Below are positions 1 through 10,258 of a DNA stretch of 64,000 nucleotides, one piece after another. Source of the DNA: Pseudomonadota bacterium (GTDB lineage Bacteria > Desulfobacterota > Binatia > Binatales > Binataceae). Both the position numbers and the translations under genes were made by a program. The DNA lies in contig JAJPIF010000017.1 in assembly GCA_021324885.1 (NCBI GenBank), positions 60,926 to 124,925 of the forward strand. Direction: 5' to 3'. Under the pieces are notes generated by a model that was given only the letters and a program-made list of their open reading frames with translations, was not told the origin of the DNA and made no database searches. The number at the start of each line of letters is the position of its first letter. The first letter of the stretch is position 1.

Positions 1-154
1 GCTTATCTACAAGTTTAGCAGTGAGAGTTCATCAGCAGGGTCCACCAACCTGCCTTGATCTGCCCAGCATGGATGGCTTTCCCCATCAGTTTTGCGGCTT
101 GACCCGCCATCATCGGCGTGGGATTTCTTTGCTTGCCGCTCGCTGGGAGGTACC

Positions 155-574
155 ATGGCCTGGATACTGGCGTTCCACGTATTTAGCGTAATTCTCTGGA
201 TGGGCACCCTTTTAGTGGTGTCTTCGTTTCTCGGTCTGGTTGCTGATGAGGTGGGAGTTTCCAAGGAGCGTTTTCTGGTCGCGGCCAGGCGGCTGATGAT
301 TTTGAGCGCCAACGGGGGCGCGCTGGCGACGGTCGGGTTTGGCGTCTGGCTCATCCTGCTCGACCCGGCAGTGATACGGCAGGGATGGCTGCATGTGAAG
401 CTTGCTCTGGTCTTTGTGATAGTCGCGATGCATGTGCGGCTTTACTGGCGGATAAGGCGGCTTCAGTTGGAACCGTCGGCCGCCAGCCGATCGGAATTCG
501 CGATGGTGCACGGTTTTCTGAGCCTGCTTTTATTAGGGATTTTGTTTTTGGTTTTTGTACGTCCATTGGCCTGA
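155..574 (+). CDS. CopD/HemJ-like integral membrane protein
   Basis: MAWILAFHVFSVILWMGTLL... with GWLHVKLALV motif typical of the CopD/HemJ-like family; 4 hydrophobic segments. Confidence 0.6.
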   Translation: MAWILAFHVFSVILWMGTLLVVSSFLGLVADEVGVSKERFLVAARRLMILSANGGALATVGFGVWLILLDPAVIRQGWLHVKLALVFVIVAMHVRLYWRIRRLQLEPSAASRSEFAMVHGFLSLLLLGILFLVFVRPLA

Positions 575-667
575 TTTGTGGACTGCGTGGGATCGGGCCT
601 TTGCCGGAGACTATTCAAAATTGCCGCCACCCGTGCCACACTGGATGGCGGTATCCGCGTCTGCTGA

Positions 668-1624
668 ATGCGTAGACGACTGTTATATACACTGGGCGTT
701 TACGCCATTGCTTTCGCCATCATCGGGTATCTGGCCCGTGGTATCGAGCCCGGCCAGCTTTTGCGCAATTTCTCGATGGCGAATCTATGGGTGTTCGTGC
801 CGGCCAGTGCGGGTTCTTTCGCGATCTGGTTTGGCGGCGAGACGCTGCTCTTCGCCTGCCTGTTCAGCTATTTCCATTCGCGCACCAGCTTTCGCGAGAT
901 GCTGCCGGCCAACGCCGCGCAGTATTTCCTGCAATTGGTTAACAGCGCCGTGGCCGGCGCCGCGCTCGTCATGTTTATGAACCGGCGCAAGAAGGTCCCA
1001 TGGCTGGCCGGTGGATGCACCCTGATTTTTCAGGCGGTGCTGGACTTCCAGATCATGGCGGCGATGGCCCTGGTAGCGGCGCTGTTGGAGCCGGCTTCGA
1101 TATTACACCGTTATTGGTATATTCCGGCCGCGGTGCTGGCGCCTTTGTTACTGAACACCTGTTTCTGGATGCGCGGGCGACCGCGCTCGGGTTTAGCCCG
1201 ATGGTTTTACGAGCGGCCGTCGATGGCATCGTTCCGCCTTGCCCGGCCCTCACACTACGCCCGGTTGGGCGGCCTTCGTATCTCGATCTTCCTGGCCTAT
1301 GGCATCGCGCTTTACTTCCAGATCAGAGGCTTCCATATAAATGTTCATCCGTCCCAGGTTTTTGCGGTTCTCCCCGCCGTGGTGTTCTTCGACGGTTTGC
1401 CGTTCACGCCGGTTGGTCTGGGCCCCGTACAGGCGATCATCGTAACTGGATTCAAAGCGTATGCATCGCCTGCCAGACTGCTGGCCATGGCTCTTTCGAT
1501 GAGCTTCATGACCATCGCATTCCAGGCTCCGTTGGGACTTGGCTCTGCCGGGGCCTTTGCCCGCGAGGCAGCGGACGCGGCAACCCGGGGTTTGCTGAGC
1601 GACCAATGGGTTCCCGGATCCTGA
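668..1624 (+). CDS. Lysylphosphatidylglycerol synthase TM-like (UPF0104-type) membrane protein
   Basis: 318 aa polytopic ORF; ...FAVLPAVVFFDGLPFTPVGLGPVQ... resembles this membrane family. Confidence 0.5.
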   Translation: MRRRLLYTLGVYAIAFAIIGYLARGIEPGQLLRNFSMANLWVFVPASAGSFAIWFGGETLLFACLFSYFHSRTSFREMLPANAAQYFLQLVNSAVAGAALVMFMNRRKKVPWLAGGCTLIFQAVLDFQIMAAMALVAALLEPASILHRYWYIPAAVLAPLLLNTCFWMRGRPRSGLARWFYERPSMASFRLARPSHYARLGGLRISIFLAYGIALYFQIRGFHINVHPSQVFAVLPAVVFFDGLPFTPVGLGPVQAIIVTGFKAYASPARLLAMALSMSFMTIAFQAPLGLGSAGAFAREAADAATRGLLSDQWVPGS

Positions 1625-1696
1625 CGGGTGCGCCTTGACGCGCCGGTTGCGCATACTTAGGTTGGTTATTAAGCTTGAAAACAGAGGTTAATCTAG

Positions 1697-2029
1697 ATGG
1701 CTAGTGCCAATATCAAGCATGTTAGCGACGCCAATTTCGAGGGCGAGGTTCTGAAATCGCCGACCCCGGTTCTAGTCGATTTCTGGGCGCCCTGGTGCGG
1801 GCCGTGTAAGGCTATCGCGCCAGTTCTCGATGAGTTGGCCGACGATTATGCCGGCAAGCTCAAGGTGGTCAAGATGAATGTCGACGAAAATCCCGATACC
1901 CCGGCACGATATGGAGTTCGCGGTATCCCCAACCTGCTGATCATCAAAGGCGGTCAGGTCAAGGATCAGATCGTCGGCGCGGTGCCCAAGGGGCATCTGG
2001 TGCGGGCGGTCGATCAAGCTCTGGCCTGA
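1697..2029 (+). CDS. trxA: Thioredoxin
   Basis: VDFWAPWCGPCKAIAPVLDELA active site WCGPC; 110 aa. Confidence 0.96.
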   Translation: MASANIKHVSDANFEGEVLKSPTPVLVDFWAPWCGPCKAIAPVLDELADDYAGKLKVVKMNVDENPDTPARYGVRGIPNLLIIKGGQVKDQIVGAVPKGHLVRAVDQALA

Positions 2030-2085
2030 GCGCTGCTACGCCAATCGCTCGCCCGCTCGGACCGAGAGGAAAAATTCGTCTATAG

Positions 2086-2124
2086 AATTGCCGAGGCGGA
2101 CCCGCCGAGGGTGCCTCGGCAATT
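2086..2124. terminator. Hairpin between convergent trxA and larE, possible bidirectional terminator
   Basis: AATTGCCGAGGC...GCCTCGGCAATT, 12-bp perfect stem. Confidence 0.55.
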
Positions 2125-2139
2125 TCATGTTTGGCGCAG

Positions 2140-2970
2140 TTAGTTGCCCGAACTGGTTCCGACCAGACCTTCATTAAGCGAGCCGGACCGGAAGCCCCCC
2201 AAGTCCAGGGTAACGAAGCGGAACCCGAGCTTGCGGAATTCGCGCGAGAGAATTTCTCCGATCTGCGGCTCGAGCAGGCGGGGCATCTCGTCGCGGCCCA
2301 CTTCCAGCCGCGCGACTTCACCATGATAACGCACGCGTACAACTCTGAATCCCAGCGAGCGGAGCAGCTTTTCGCCGCCTGAAACCTGTTGCAGCCGTTC
2401 CACCGTGATTTGGGTGCCGTAGGGGAAACGCGAGGACAAACAGGGCGACGCAGGACGGTCCCAGGTCGGCAGCGCCATCAGGCGCGAGAGCTCGCGAATC
2501 TCCTGTTTGGTGAGTTCCGCTTCGACCAGCGGATGGCGCACCTTTTTTTCCGCCGCGGCTTGCATGCCCGGCCGGTAATCGCGCAGGTCATCGAGATTGA
2601 GGCCATCGACAATGTGGTCGATTCCGAGTTCCGCCGCCTTCTGTTCACACACGGTAAACAGGTTGTGCTTGCACAAGTAGCATCGATTGAGCGGGTTGGC
2701 CGCGTATCCCGGGATCTCCAGTTCATTGGAGCCGATAATCAGGTGGCGGGCGCCGATAGAAGCGGCGAAGCCTTTGGCCGATTCCAGGTCTTCATCGGGC
2801 ATGGTCGGCGACGTCGTGGTCAACGCCAGTACGCGATCGCCCGCGGTCTCATGAGCCACCCGCAGCAGAAAGCTGGAATCGACTCCACCGGAAAAGGCCA
2901 CTATCACCGACCGCATCGGGGTGAAAATCGATCTTAGACGACCGAGCTTATGCTCCAACTGCGGCGTCAC
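2140..2970 (-). CDS. larE: ATP-dependent sacrificial sulfur transferase LarE
   Basis: VAFSGGVDSSFLLRVA PP-loop; NRCYLCK and PASPCLSSRFPYG LarE motifs. Confidence 0.9.
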   Translation of the reverse strand: MTPQLEHKLGRLRSIFTPMRSVIVAFSGGVDSSFLLRVAHETAGDRVLALTTTSPTMPDEDLESAKGFAASIGARHLIIGSNELEIPGYAANPLNRCYLCKHNLFTVCEQKAAELGIDHIVDGLNLDDLRDYRPGMQAAAEKKVRHPLVEAELTKQEIRELSRLMALPTWDRPASPCLSSRFPYGTQITVERLQQVSGGEKLLRSLGFRVVRVRYHGEVARLEVGRDEMPRLLEPQIGEILSREFRKLGFRFVTLDLGGFRSGSLNEGLVGTSSGN

Positions 2971-2972
2971 AT

Positions 2973-3908
2973 TCAGATTCCTTCGGCTTGAAACAAATCA
3001 GTGGTGAGATAGCGCTCGCCGGTGTCACAGAAAATGGTGGCGACCAGTTTGCCGGGTCCGAGTTTCCGTGCTACCTCGAGAGCGGCGCAACAAGCCGCTC
3101 CCGAGGAGATGCCGACCAGCAGTCCTTCCTCGCGGGCCAGTCTGCGCGTAAACATTGTCGCGTCTTCGTCGCTGACGGCAATGACTTCGTCATAGACGTG
3201 CGGGTCGAGAATCTCCGGAATGAAGCCGGCGCCGATTCCCTGGATCTTGTGAAATCCCGGTTCACCGCCTGACAGCACCGGCGAGCTTTTGGGCTCGACG
3301 GCGATGATTCTAACCTGCTCGCCAAGCTTTTCGCGCAAAAAGCCGCCCACGCCCGTGATCGTCCCGCCGGTGCCGACGCCCGCCACGAAAGCGTCAATCC
3401 TTTCAAGCTGTTCGATTAGCTCCGGTCCGGTAGACTCATGATGCATCCTGGGATTGGCGGCGTTGGAGAATTGCTGGGGCATGAAGTAGCCGGGGTTGGC
3501 CCGCACCAGTTCCTCTGCCTTCGCAATCGCTCCATGCATCCCGCGCGTATCGGGAGTGAGGACGAGTTGGGCGCCGTAGGCACACAGCAACGAGCGCCGC
3601 TCCTCGCTCATCGTGTCGGGCATCGTAAGAATCAGTTTGTATCCCTTTACGGCCGCAACCAGGGCAAGCCCGATACCGGTATTACCGGAGGTTGGCTCGA
3701 CGATTGTATCGCCCGGTTTGAGCCGTCCCTCCTGTTCGGCGCGTTCAATCATCGCAAGACAGATGCGATCTTTGACGCTGCCGCCGGGATTATAGTTTTC
3801 CAGTTTGGCCCATACCTGGGCGTCCTGTTTACCAGGCATACGGTTAAGCCGGACGACGGGGGTATGCCCGATGAGGTCCAGCGGAGAGCGTGCGACGCTT
3901 ACTGGCAT
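2973..3908 (-). CDS. cysK: Cysteine synthase A
   Basis: [42 protein letters not shown]; start MPVSVARSP at 3908. Confidence 0.95.
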   Translation of the reverse strand: MPVSVARSPLDLIGHTPVVRLNRMPGKQDAQVWAKLENYNPGGSVKDRICLAMIERAEQEGRLKPGDTIVEPTSGNTGIGLALVAAVKGYKLILTMPDTMSEERRSLLCAYGAQLVLTPDTRGMHGAIAKAEELVRANPGYFMPQQFSNAANPRMHHESTGPELIEQLERIDAFVAGVGTGGTITGVGGFLREKLGEQVRIIAVEPKSSPVLSGGEPGFHKIQGIGAGFIPEILDPHVYDEVIAVSDEDATMFTRRLAREEGLLVGISSGAACCAALEVARKLGPGKLVATIFCDTGERYLTTDLFQAEGI

Positions 3909-3998
3909 GGCGGTATTGTAGCTTGAATGCGCGATCTTTTGCGACAGTTGCGCGGCATCGACCGGCCTGGTTGGGCAGATTTCGCGCCCGGCATTACG

Positions 3999-4958
3999 AT
4001 GGAGGACATGGTTAACCGCGTGAAGTCGGTCGGGAATCGGGTGCTGGTAATTTTTCCCGGCGCTCTGGGTGACCTGATATGCCTGCTTCCGACCATTGAC
4101 GCTCTCGCCAGGCGCTACGGCGGACAAAGCCTCGAGCTGATGGCACGGGGAGAATTGGCTGAGTTTGCCGCCGGACGGACGCCGATCGCGCGCGCGCATT
4201 CGATCGATCGGCGCGAGGTCAGCCTTCTGTTCAGTGAGGATCCGGCGGCGCCCGCAGCCGCGGCGGAGTTCTTTGGGCCGTTTGTCTCGATTCATACGTT
4301 TTTTGGATTTGACAATGCGCGTATCCGCGAGGTTTTGCCGCGCGCCTGTCGTGGCACCGTGTTCTTCCATCGCTTCCGGCCCGAATCATCGGGCCACATC
4401 TCGGCGGCATATCTTGAGGAAATCGGCGAATCGCCAGGGTGCGATAGTCCTGGGATCACCGCCGGTTTGCGGTTGTCCGACGACGATATCGAGCAGGCCC
4501 GACGCATGGCTTCCGCTTTTGGCGCTGCGCCCGGCCGATTCATCCTGCTGATGCCTGGAAGCGGCAGCCTCGCCAAGAACTGGCCCGCCGAAAGATACCT
4601 GGAGTTGACCGTTCGCCTCAGCCGTTCTACCCCGGTCCTGACTGTACTAGGGCCCGCGGAGGTGGACCTTGAGTCGATCTTTTCCAATCTGGCGGTGATC
4701 AAAAGTCCGCCTCTAGGCACGTTGGCCGGATTGGCACGCCTATCGGCGGCATTTGTCGGCAACGACTCAGGCGTATCGCACCTGGCGGCCAGCGCGGGGG
4801 CCCGCGGAGTGGTTATATTTGGACCAACGGACCCTGCTCGTTGGCGTCCGCTGGGCAAGGTGAAAATCATCGCCTGCAGTGCCTTGCAGCGGCTGCCCTG
4901 GCAACAAGTCGCCGAGGCCGTGCAAATGATGGCGAGAGGTACGGAACGAGGGTGTTGA
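3999..4958 (+). CDS. Glycosyltransferase family 9 (heptosyltransferase-like)
   Basis: [23 protein letters not shown] and [33 protein letters not shown] motifs; upstream in-frame start at 3927 possible. Confidence 0.85.
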   Translation: MEDMVNRVKSVGNRVLVIFPGALGDLICLLPTIDALARRYGGQSLELMARGELAEFAAGRTPIARAHSIDRREVSLLFSEDPAAPAAAAEFFGPFVSIHTFFGFDNARIREVLPRACRGTVFFHRFRPESSGHISAAYLEEIGESPGCDSPGITAGLRLSDDDIEQARRMASAFGAAPGRFILLMPGSGSLAKNWPAERYLELTVRLSRSTPVLTVLGPAEVDLESIFSNLAVIKSPPLGTLAGLARLSAAFVGNDSGVSHLAASAGARGVVIFGPTDPARWRPLGKVKIIACSALQRLPWQQVAEAVQMMARGTERGC

Positions 4959-5021
4959 GTCTGATAGACTCGTGCTTAAATCTTGGTCGTAGGTTGAAAT
5001 TGCGGGCCAGGTGAGGATCTC

Positions 5022-5885
5022 GTGAACAACTTTGTAAAAACCACGTTTCTTTTGGGTCTGCTGACCGGGCTGCTGATGTTGATCGGCGGCCTGATCGGTG
5101 GTCCGCGCGGCGTTCTGACCTTTTTTCTGATTTCGATGGCGATTAATTTCTTCAGTTACTGGGTTTCTGACAAGATGGTTTTACGGGCTTATAACGCTCA
5201 GCCCATCTCCCAACAGGACGACCCCGAGCTTTACGGTATTGTTCAGGAATTGTCCGCGGCGGCGAAAATCCCGATGCCCCGCCTGTATCTGATCGAGACC
5301 GACACGCCCAACGCTTTCGCCACAGGCCGCAACCCCCACCATGCGGCTGTCGCCGTAACCAGCGGCATACGGCGGATTTGCACCCGCGAAGAACTCAAGG
5401 GGGTTATCGGACACGAACTGTCACATGTAATCAATCGCGACATCCTGACCAGCACGATCGCGGCAGCCATGGCCGGCGCCGTGATGTTGATCGGGAACAT
5501 GGTGCGTTGGAGCGCGATTTTCGGCGGATTCGGCGGACGTGAGGACGAAGAGGGCGGTGGCATTATCGGCCTGATCGTGATGGTGGTGCTGGCGCCGATT
5601 GCCGCCACCTTGATTCAGTTGGCGATCTCACGCACGCGCGAGTACCAGGCCGACGCCAGCGGCGCTCGCCTGACCCATCATCCGCTGTATCTGGCCAACG
5701 CCCTGCGCAAGCTGGAGGCAGCCAACGAGCAGCTACCGATGAACGCGGGGCCCGCTACCGCGCACCTGTTTATCGTTAATCCACTTTCCGCCGCGGGCGT
5801 GTCGCGCCTGTTTTCCACCCATCCGCCGACTGAAGAGCGAATCGCGCGTTTGGAACAGATGGCGACGCGCAGCGGGATGGCATGA
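5022..5885 (+). CDS. htpX: Zinc metalloprotease HtpX (M48)
   Basis: [24 protein letters not shown] (HExxH) and [13 protein letters not shown]. Confidence 0.95.
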   Translation: MNNFVKTTFLLGLLTGLLMLIGGLIGGPRGVLTFFLISMAINFFSYWVSDKMVLRAYNAQPISQQDDPELYGIVQELSAAAKIPMPRLYLIETDTPNAFATGRNPHHAAVAVTSGIRRICTREELKGVIGHELSHVINRDILTSTIAAAMAGAVMLIGNMVRWSAIFGGFGGREDEEGGGIIGLIVMVVLAPIAATLIQLAISRTREYQADASGARLTHHPLYLANALRKLEAANEQLPMNAGPATAHLFIVNPLSAAGVSRLFSTHPPTEERIARLEQMATRSGMA

Positions 5886-5910
5886 GAGTCCCAAAGGGAG
5901 CTGAATAGCG

Positions 5911-6375
5911 ATGGCCGAGCGAGAAGAAGAGGAAAAAAGCCGCGGGTTTAAGGTCGAAGATCGGCGGCGCTTCTCCGCCGAAGGTGAGCTGAAACCTGAG
6001 CATCAGGGCCAGGAGGCGAAAGCTGCCGAGCCCGGCGAAGGGCGCCAGCAGGCCGCTTCCGAGCATACGGAGCGGCCGCCAGCGGCACCACATCCGGCCT
6101 CGGACCCAGGGCATCGGTCGGGCTCGGAGCCCGAAATCAATTTTACCACGTTCGTGGTCAGCCTTTCGACCCAGGCCCTGATGCATCTTGGGGAGATACC
6201 TGATCCCGCCACCAATCAGCGCACGCATGATCTCGCTGCCGCCCAGCATATGATTGATATTCTCGGAATGCTGCAGAACAAAACGCGTGGTAATCTTGAT
6301 CCGGACGAGGAAGGCCTGCTGCGTTCGATCCTGTTTGACCTGCGGATGAAATACGTCGAAACGGCGCGGCACTAG
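5911..6375 (+). CDS. DUF1844 domain-containing protein
   Basis: INFTTFVVSLSTQALMHLGEIPDP...AAQHMIDILGMLQNKTRGNL signature. Confidence 0.85.
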   Translation: MAEREEEEKSRGFKVEDRRRFSAEGELKPEHQGQEAKAAEPGEGRQQAASEHTERPPAAPHPASDPGHRSGSEPEINFTTFVVSLSTQALMHLGEIPDPATNQRTHDLAAAQHMIDILGMLQNKTRGNLDPDEEGLLRSILFDLRMKYVETARH

Positions 6376-6407
6376 ACTGGTCAAGGCGGAAGATTTGCGA
6401 GCGCGAC

Positions 6408-7904
6408 TTGACCTGGCGTCGCGCCTTGGAGAAGCAGTCAGCGGTCTCAATGTTGCTGGTTCGGCTAATCTCGTTACCGCGAGCGCTGGTGCTGGTTGCC
6501 CTGATTTGGGCGGCCGCGGCTGCGCCGGTGCATGCCGGTAATCTCTGGCTCGATTCGGCTGCCGACGGCCAGCAGGTCAAGCCCCAAAACTTGCCAGACT
6601 TTGTCGAATTGGCGGCCAGGCTGAGCCCCACTGTGGTGAATATCTCGACCCAATCACAGGCCGAAGTCGCAGGTGGCGACTCCCTGCCCCAAGGCCGCCC
6701 GTTGGAGCTTTCCCCCGAGGAACGCTTCGGTCTACCCGGTGGAGTTAAGAGCCTGGGCTCCGGCTTTATCATCAACCCGGCGGGCTATATCCTGACCAAC
6801 GAACACGTGATCGAGGACGCGGATAAGATCGTGGTGTCGCTGACCGATGGCCGCAATTTCAACGCCAAAGTCGTCGGGCGCGACGTGAAGACCGATGTGG
6901 CACTGCTCAAGATCGACGCCGGAGCCCCCTTGCCGGTCGCCCCGTTGGGCGACTCCAGCCGCTTGAAGGTCGGCCAGTGGGTGATGGCGATCGGCAACCC
7001 GTTCGGCTTCGATCATTCTGTAACCGCCGGCATTGTCAGCGCCAAAGCACGTTTTATTCCCGGCAGTTACAGCGATTTCATTCAAACCGATGCTTCGATC
7101 AACCCGGGCAATTCAGGCGGACCGCTGATCGATCTCAATGGGGCGGTGATCGGGGTCAATTCGGCAATCTATACGCGCACCGGGTCGAGTATGGGGATCG
7201 GTTTCGCGATTCCGATCAACGTGGTCAAGGAGGAAATCGAGCAACTGCGCGCCCAGGGAAAGGTGACACGCGGATGGCTGGGGGTGTATATCCAAAGGGT
7301 CACGCCGGCATTGTCGGATTCGCTGGGGCTTGAGGAGCCGCGCGGCGCCCTGGTTGCCGACGTCCTCAAGGACAGCCCGGCGAGCGCCGCCGGGATCGAG
7401 CGCGGCGACGTGATCATCGCGTTTAACGGACGGCCGATCAAAGATTCGCAGGAACTCCCGCTCATGGTCGGCGAGACGCCCGTGGGCCGCAGGGTCACGC
7501 TGAAATTTATCCGTGACCGGGCCATCCACCAGGTTACTGCGACGATCACTCCCTCGCGCGAGGACGAGATTGAAAAGGCGATTGGCACCCGGGAGCAGGA
7601 GCGGGCGCCCTCGGCGCGTCAGGTTGGGTTGGGGCTGGATGTCGAAAACATAACGCCGCAACTTGCCCGGGAGTTGGGAATGAGTGACAAAGGTGGCGTG
7701 GTGATTACGCAGGTGGAACCAGGGGGTTCTGCAGATGAGGCGGGATTGCGCGAGCACGACGTTATCCTGGAAGTGGATCGCCAGCCGGTCAATGACGTCC
7801 ACGCTTACCAGCAGGCCCTGAACAGACGGGGCGGCAGCTCGATCCTCCTGCTGATTGAACGCTCCGGGAGCACCATTTTCGTTCCCTTAAAACGGCAAGG
7901 CTGA
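6408..7904 (+). CDS. Do/DegQ-type periplasmic serine endoprotease with two PDZ domains
   Basis: LTNEHVIEDADKI, DVALLKID, INPGNSGGPL catalytic motifs; PDZ segments; start may be the internal ATG at 6450. Confidence 0.95.
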   Translation: MTWRRALEKQSAVSMLLVRLISLPRALVLVALIWAAAAAPVHAGNLWLDSAADGQQVKPQNLPDFVELAARLSPTVVNISTQSQAEVAGGDSLPQGRPLELSPEERFGLPGGVKSLGSGFIINPAGYILTNEHVIEDADKIVVSLTDGRNFNAKVVGRDVKTDVALLKIDAGAPLPVAPLGDSSRLKVGQWVMAIGNPFGFDHSVTAGIVSAKARFIPGSYSDFIQTDASINPGNSGGPLIDLNGAVIGVNSAIYTRTGSSMGIGFAIPINVVKEEIEQLRAQGKVTRGWLGVYIQRVTPALSDSLGLEEPRGALVADVLKDSPASAAGIERGDVIIAFNGRPIKDSQELPLMVGETPVGRRVTLKFIRDRAIHQVTATITPSREDEIEKAIGTREQERAPSARQVGLGLDVENITPQLARELGMSDKGGVVITQVEPGGSADEAGLREHDVILEVDRQPVNDVHAYQQALNRRGGSSILLLIERSGSTIFVPLKRQG

Positions 7905-7933
7905 GACCGCGTCGGCTCGCGTCAAGCTGGCAA

Positions 7934-10258
7934 ATGCTCCGAGGATTGTTGCGAAAATTAGTGAAGACCGCGCTTTTTGTAGGCGTGGCGATCGTCCTGT
8001 TCGTCGTCCCGCCATGCGTTTACTACTGTTATAGCTATTATACCTCGCTGGAAAACGAGGTGGTCACGCGCTTTTCCGGCAAGCGCTGGGATATCCCATC
8101 GCAAATCTATTCCGACTCGCTGATGGTCTATCCTGGAACCAACCTGAACGATGTCGGATTTTTTCAGCGGCTGGCGCGGCTCAATTACCGGCCGCAGCCC
8201 GCACCCGCCCAGGTCAGCAACCGGGGGCAGTACTGGTATGACGCGAAGAAGGGCCGACTGCTGATCTTTCTACACGCTTTCAGCTACCCCTATCACCAGT
8301 TCGACGGGCAGTTGATCGACATACGCCTGGATCACGATCAGACGGTAACCGCACTGTTCGACGGCGTGTCCCATCGACCGGTCGATACGTTCGAGCTGGA
8401 ACCGGAACCTATCAGCGGCATTTACGAGGGCGTCTGGGAGCAGCGGCGGCTGGTGCGTCTGTCGCAGATTCCGCCGGCCTTCATCGACGCAATCCTGGCG
8501 GCCGAGGATCATCGATTTTACGAGCACCACGGCATCGATCCGATTCGCATCATCAAAGCAGCCTGGGTCGATTTCCATTCGGGCCACGTGGTGCAGGGCG
8601 GTTCGACCCTGACCCAGCAACTGATGAAGAATTTCTTCCTGACCCAGAAGCGGGACTGGCGGCGCAAGATCAAGGAAGTGATCATGGCCTACATTGCGGA
8701 GAGCCGCTACAGCAAGGACGAGATTCTGGAAAACTATGTTAACGATATCTACCTGGGGCAGCATGGTCAGGAAGGCATCTACGGGATTTGGGAGGCTTCG
8801 GAATACTACTTTTCCAAGGTCCCGCGCGATTTGACCATCGGCGAGATGGCAACGATCGCGGGGATGATCCGCTCGCCCAACCGATACAACCCGCTACGCC
8901 ATCCCAGCGCCGCCCGCAAGCGGCGCGACGAGGTTCTCGAACTGATGCTGGAGGACGGCTACATCAGCCAGGCGGCCCTTGCGCAGGCGATGGCGGAGCA
9001 GATTCAGCCGCGCGAGACCTTCACCGAAAACAATGACGCGCCCTACTTCGTCGATTACGTCAAACATGAACTCGCCGAGCGTTATCCTCCTGAAGTGCTC
9101 ACCGGCGAGGGGTTGAGGATATTCACTACTTTGGACGTGCATACCGAAAAGTTGGCGGAACGCGCGGTTCAGCTTAACCTCGCCAAGCTCGAAGCGGAGC
9201 ATCCGCGGCTGCGCCGCGAGGAAGCTCATGATCTGCTCGAAGCGGCGCTTGTCGCGATCGAGCCGCAGAGCGGTAAAATCCGCGCGATGGTCGGGGGACG
9301 CGATTACCGCACCAGTCAGTTCAATCGTGTCGTCCAGTCCCATCGCCAACCCGGCTCCGTTTTCAAGCCGATCACCTACCTTGCGGCGCTTGACGAAACG
9401 CTGACCGGCCAGGGCCATTTTCTGCCCACCAGCACAATCGAGGACACTCCCTTTACGTGGTACTATGCGCGCGGGATGAGCTGGTCGCCGGCCAATTATA
9501 AAGATCGCTACTTTGGCGATGTCACCCTGCAATTCGCCCTCCAGGAATCGCTCAACTCAGCGACCTCGCGGCTGGCTCATGAAGTCGGACTGAGCCGCAT
9601 CCTGGAGATGGCGCGCAAACTGGGCTTTGGCGACCTGCCGCCCTATCCCTCGATCGTGCTGGGAGGAATCGAGGTCACGCCGATGCAGGTTGCACGCGCC
9701 TACGCGATCATGGCCAACGGCGGTCTGGAGGTCCCGCCTTACGCTGTGACCGCGGTGGTCGATCGGGAAGGCCGCGTGATCGAGGGGCATGAGATCAAGG
9801 CCGTGCAGGTGCTTCCGGCAACGTTGGCCTACGAAATGGATTCGATGTTGCAGCAGGTGATCAAGCACGGCACCGGTCATGACGCGGTCAAAGCCGGCTT
9901 CACGCGACCGGCAGCCGGCAAGACCGGCACCACCAACGACGAAAAAGACGCCTGGTTCGCGGGCTTCACGCCTGACCTGCTGGCCGTTGTGTGGACCGGC
10001 TTCGATAAAAAGGAGGAACTGGGGCTGACTGGTGCGCAAGCGGCATTGCCGATCTGGACCACCTTTATGATGCAGGCGGAAGCGGGCCGTCCAGAAGCTG
10101 ATTTTCCAACACCGCCGGGTGTCAGCATCTGGAGCGCGCCGGCGCCGGTCGATGAAGAATCCGCGGGCGCAATCAATTCGCCGGACCAGACCGACCCCGG
10201 ATCGCCCGCGTCCCCTCAGCCCAGGCCTGATTTGCCAGAAAGCGACCCCAACGATTGA
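7934..10258 (+). CDS. Class A penicillin-binding protein (PBP1 family)
   Basis: GT51 motif AAEDHRFYEHHGID / GGSTLTQQLMKNFFLT; transpeptidase QPGSVFKP, SLNSATSRLA, GKTGTTNDEKDAWFAG. Confidence 0.95.
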   Translation: MLRGLLRKLVKTALFVGVAIVLFVVPPCVYYCYSYYTSLENEVVTRFSGKRWDIPSQIYSDSLMVYPGTNLNDVGFFQRLARLNYRPQPAPAQVSNRGQYWYDAKKGRLLIFLHAFSYPYHQFDGQLIDIRLDHDQTVTALFDGVSHRPVDTFELEPEPISGIYEGVWEQRRLVRLSQIPPAFIDAILAAEDHRFYEHHGIDPIRIIKAAWVDFHSGHVVQGGSTLTQQLMKNFFLTQKRDWRRKIKEVIMAYIAESRYSKDEILENYVNDIYLGQHGQEGIYGIWEASEYYFSKVPRDLTIGEMATIAGMIRSPNRYNPLRHPSAARKRRDEVLELMLEDGYISQAALAQAMAEQIQPRETFTENNDAPYFVDYVKHELAERYPPEVLTGEGLRIFTTLDVHTEKLAERAVQLNLAKLEAEHPRLRREEAHDLLEAALVAIEPQSGKIRAMVGGRDYRTSQFNRVVQSHRQPGSVFKPITYLAALDETLTGQGHFLPTSTIEDTPFTWYYARGMSWSPANYKDRYFGDVTLQFALQESLNSATSRLAHEVGLSRILEMARKLGFGDLPPYPSIVLGGIEVTPMQVARAYAIMANGGLEVPPYAVTAVVDREGRVIEGHEIKAVQVLPATLAYEMDSMLQQVIKHGTGHDAVKAGFTRPAAGKTGTTNDEKDAWFAGFTPDLLAVVWTGFDKKEELGLTGAQAALPIWTTFMMQAEAGRPEADFPTPPGVSIWSAPAPVDEESAGAINSPDQTDPGSPASPQPRPDLPESDPND

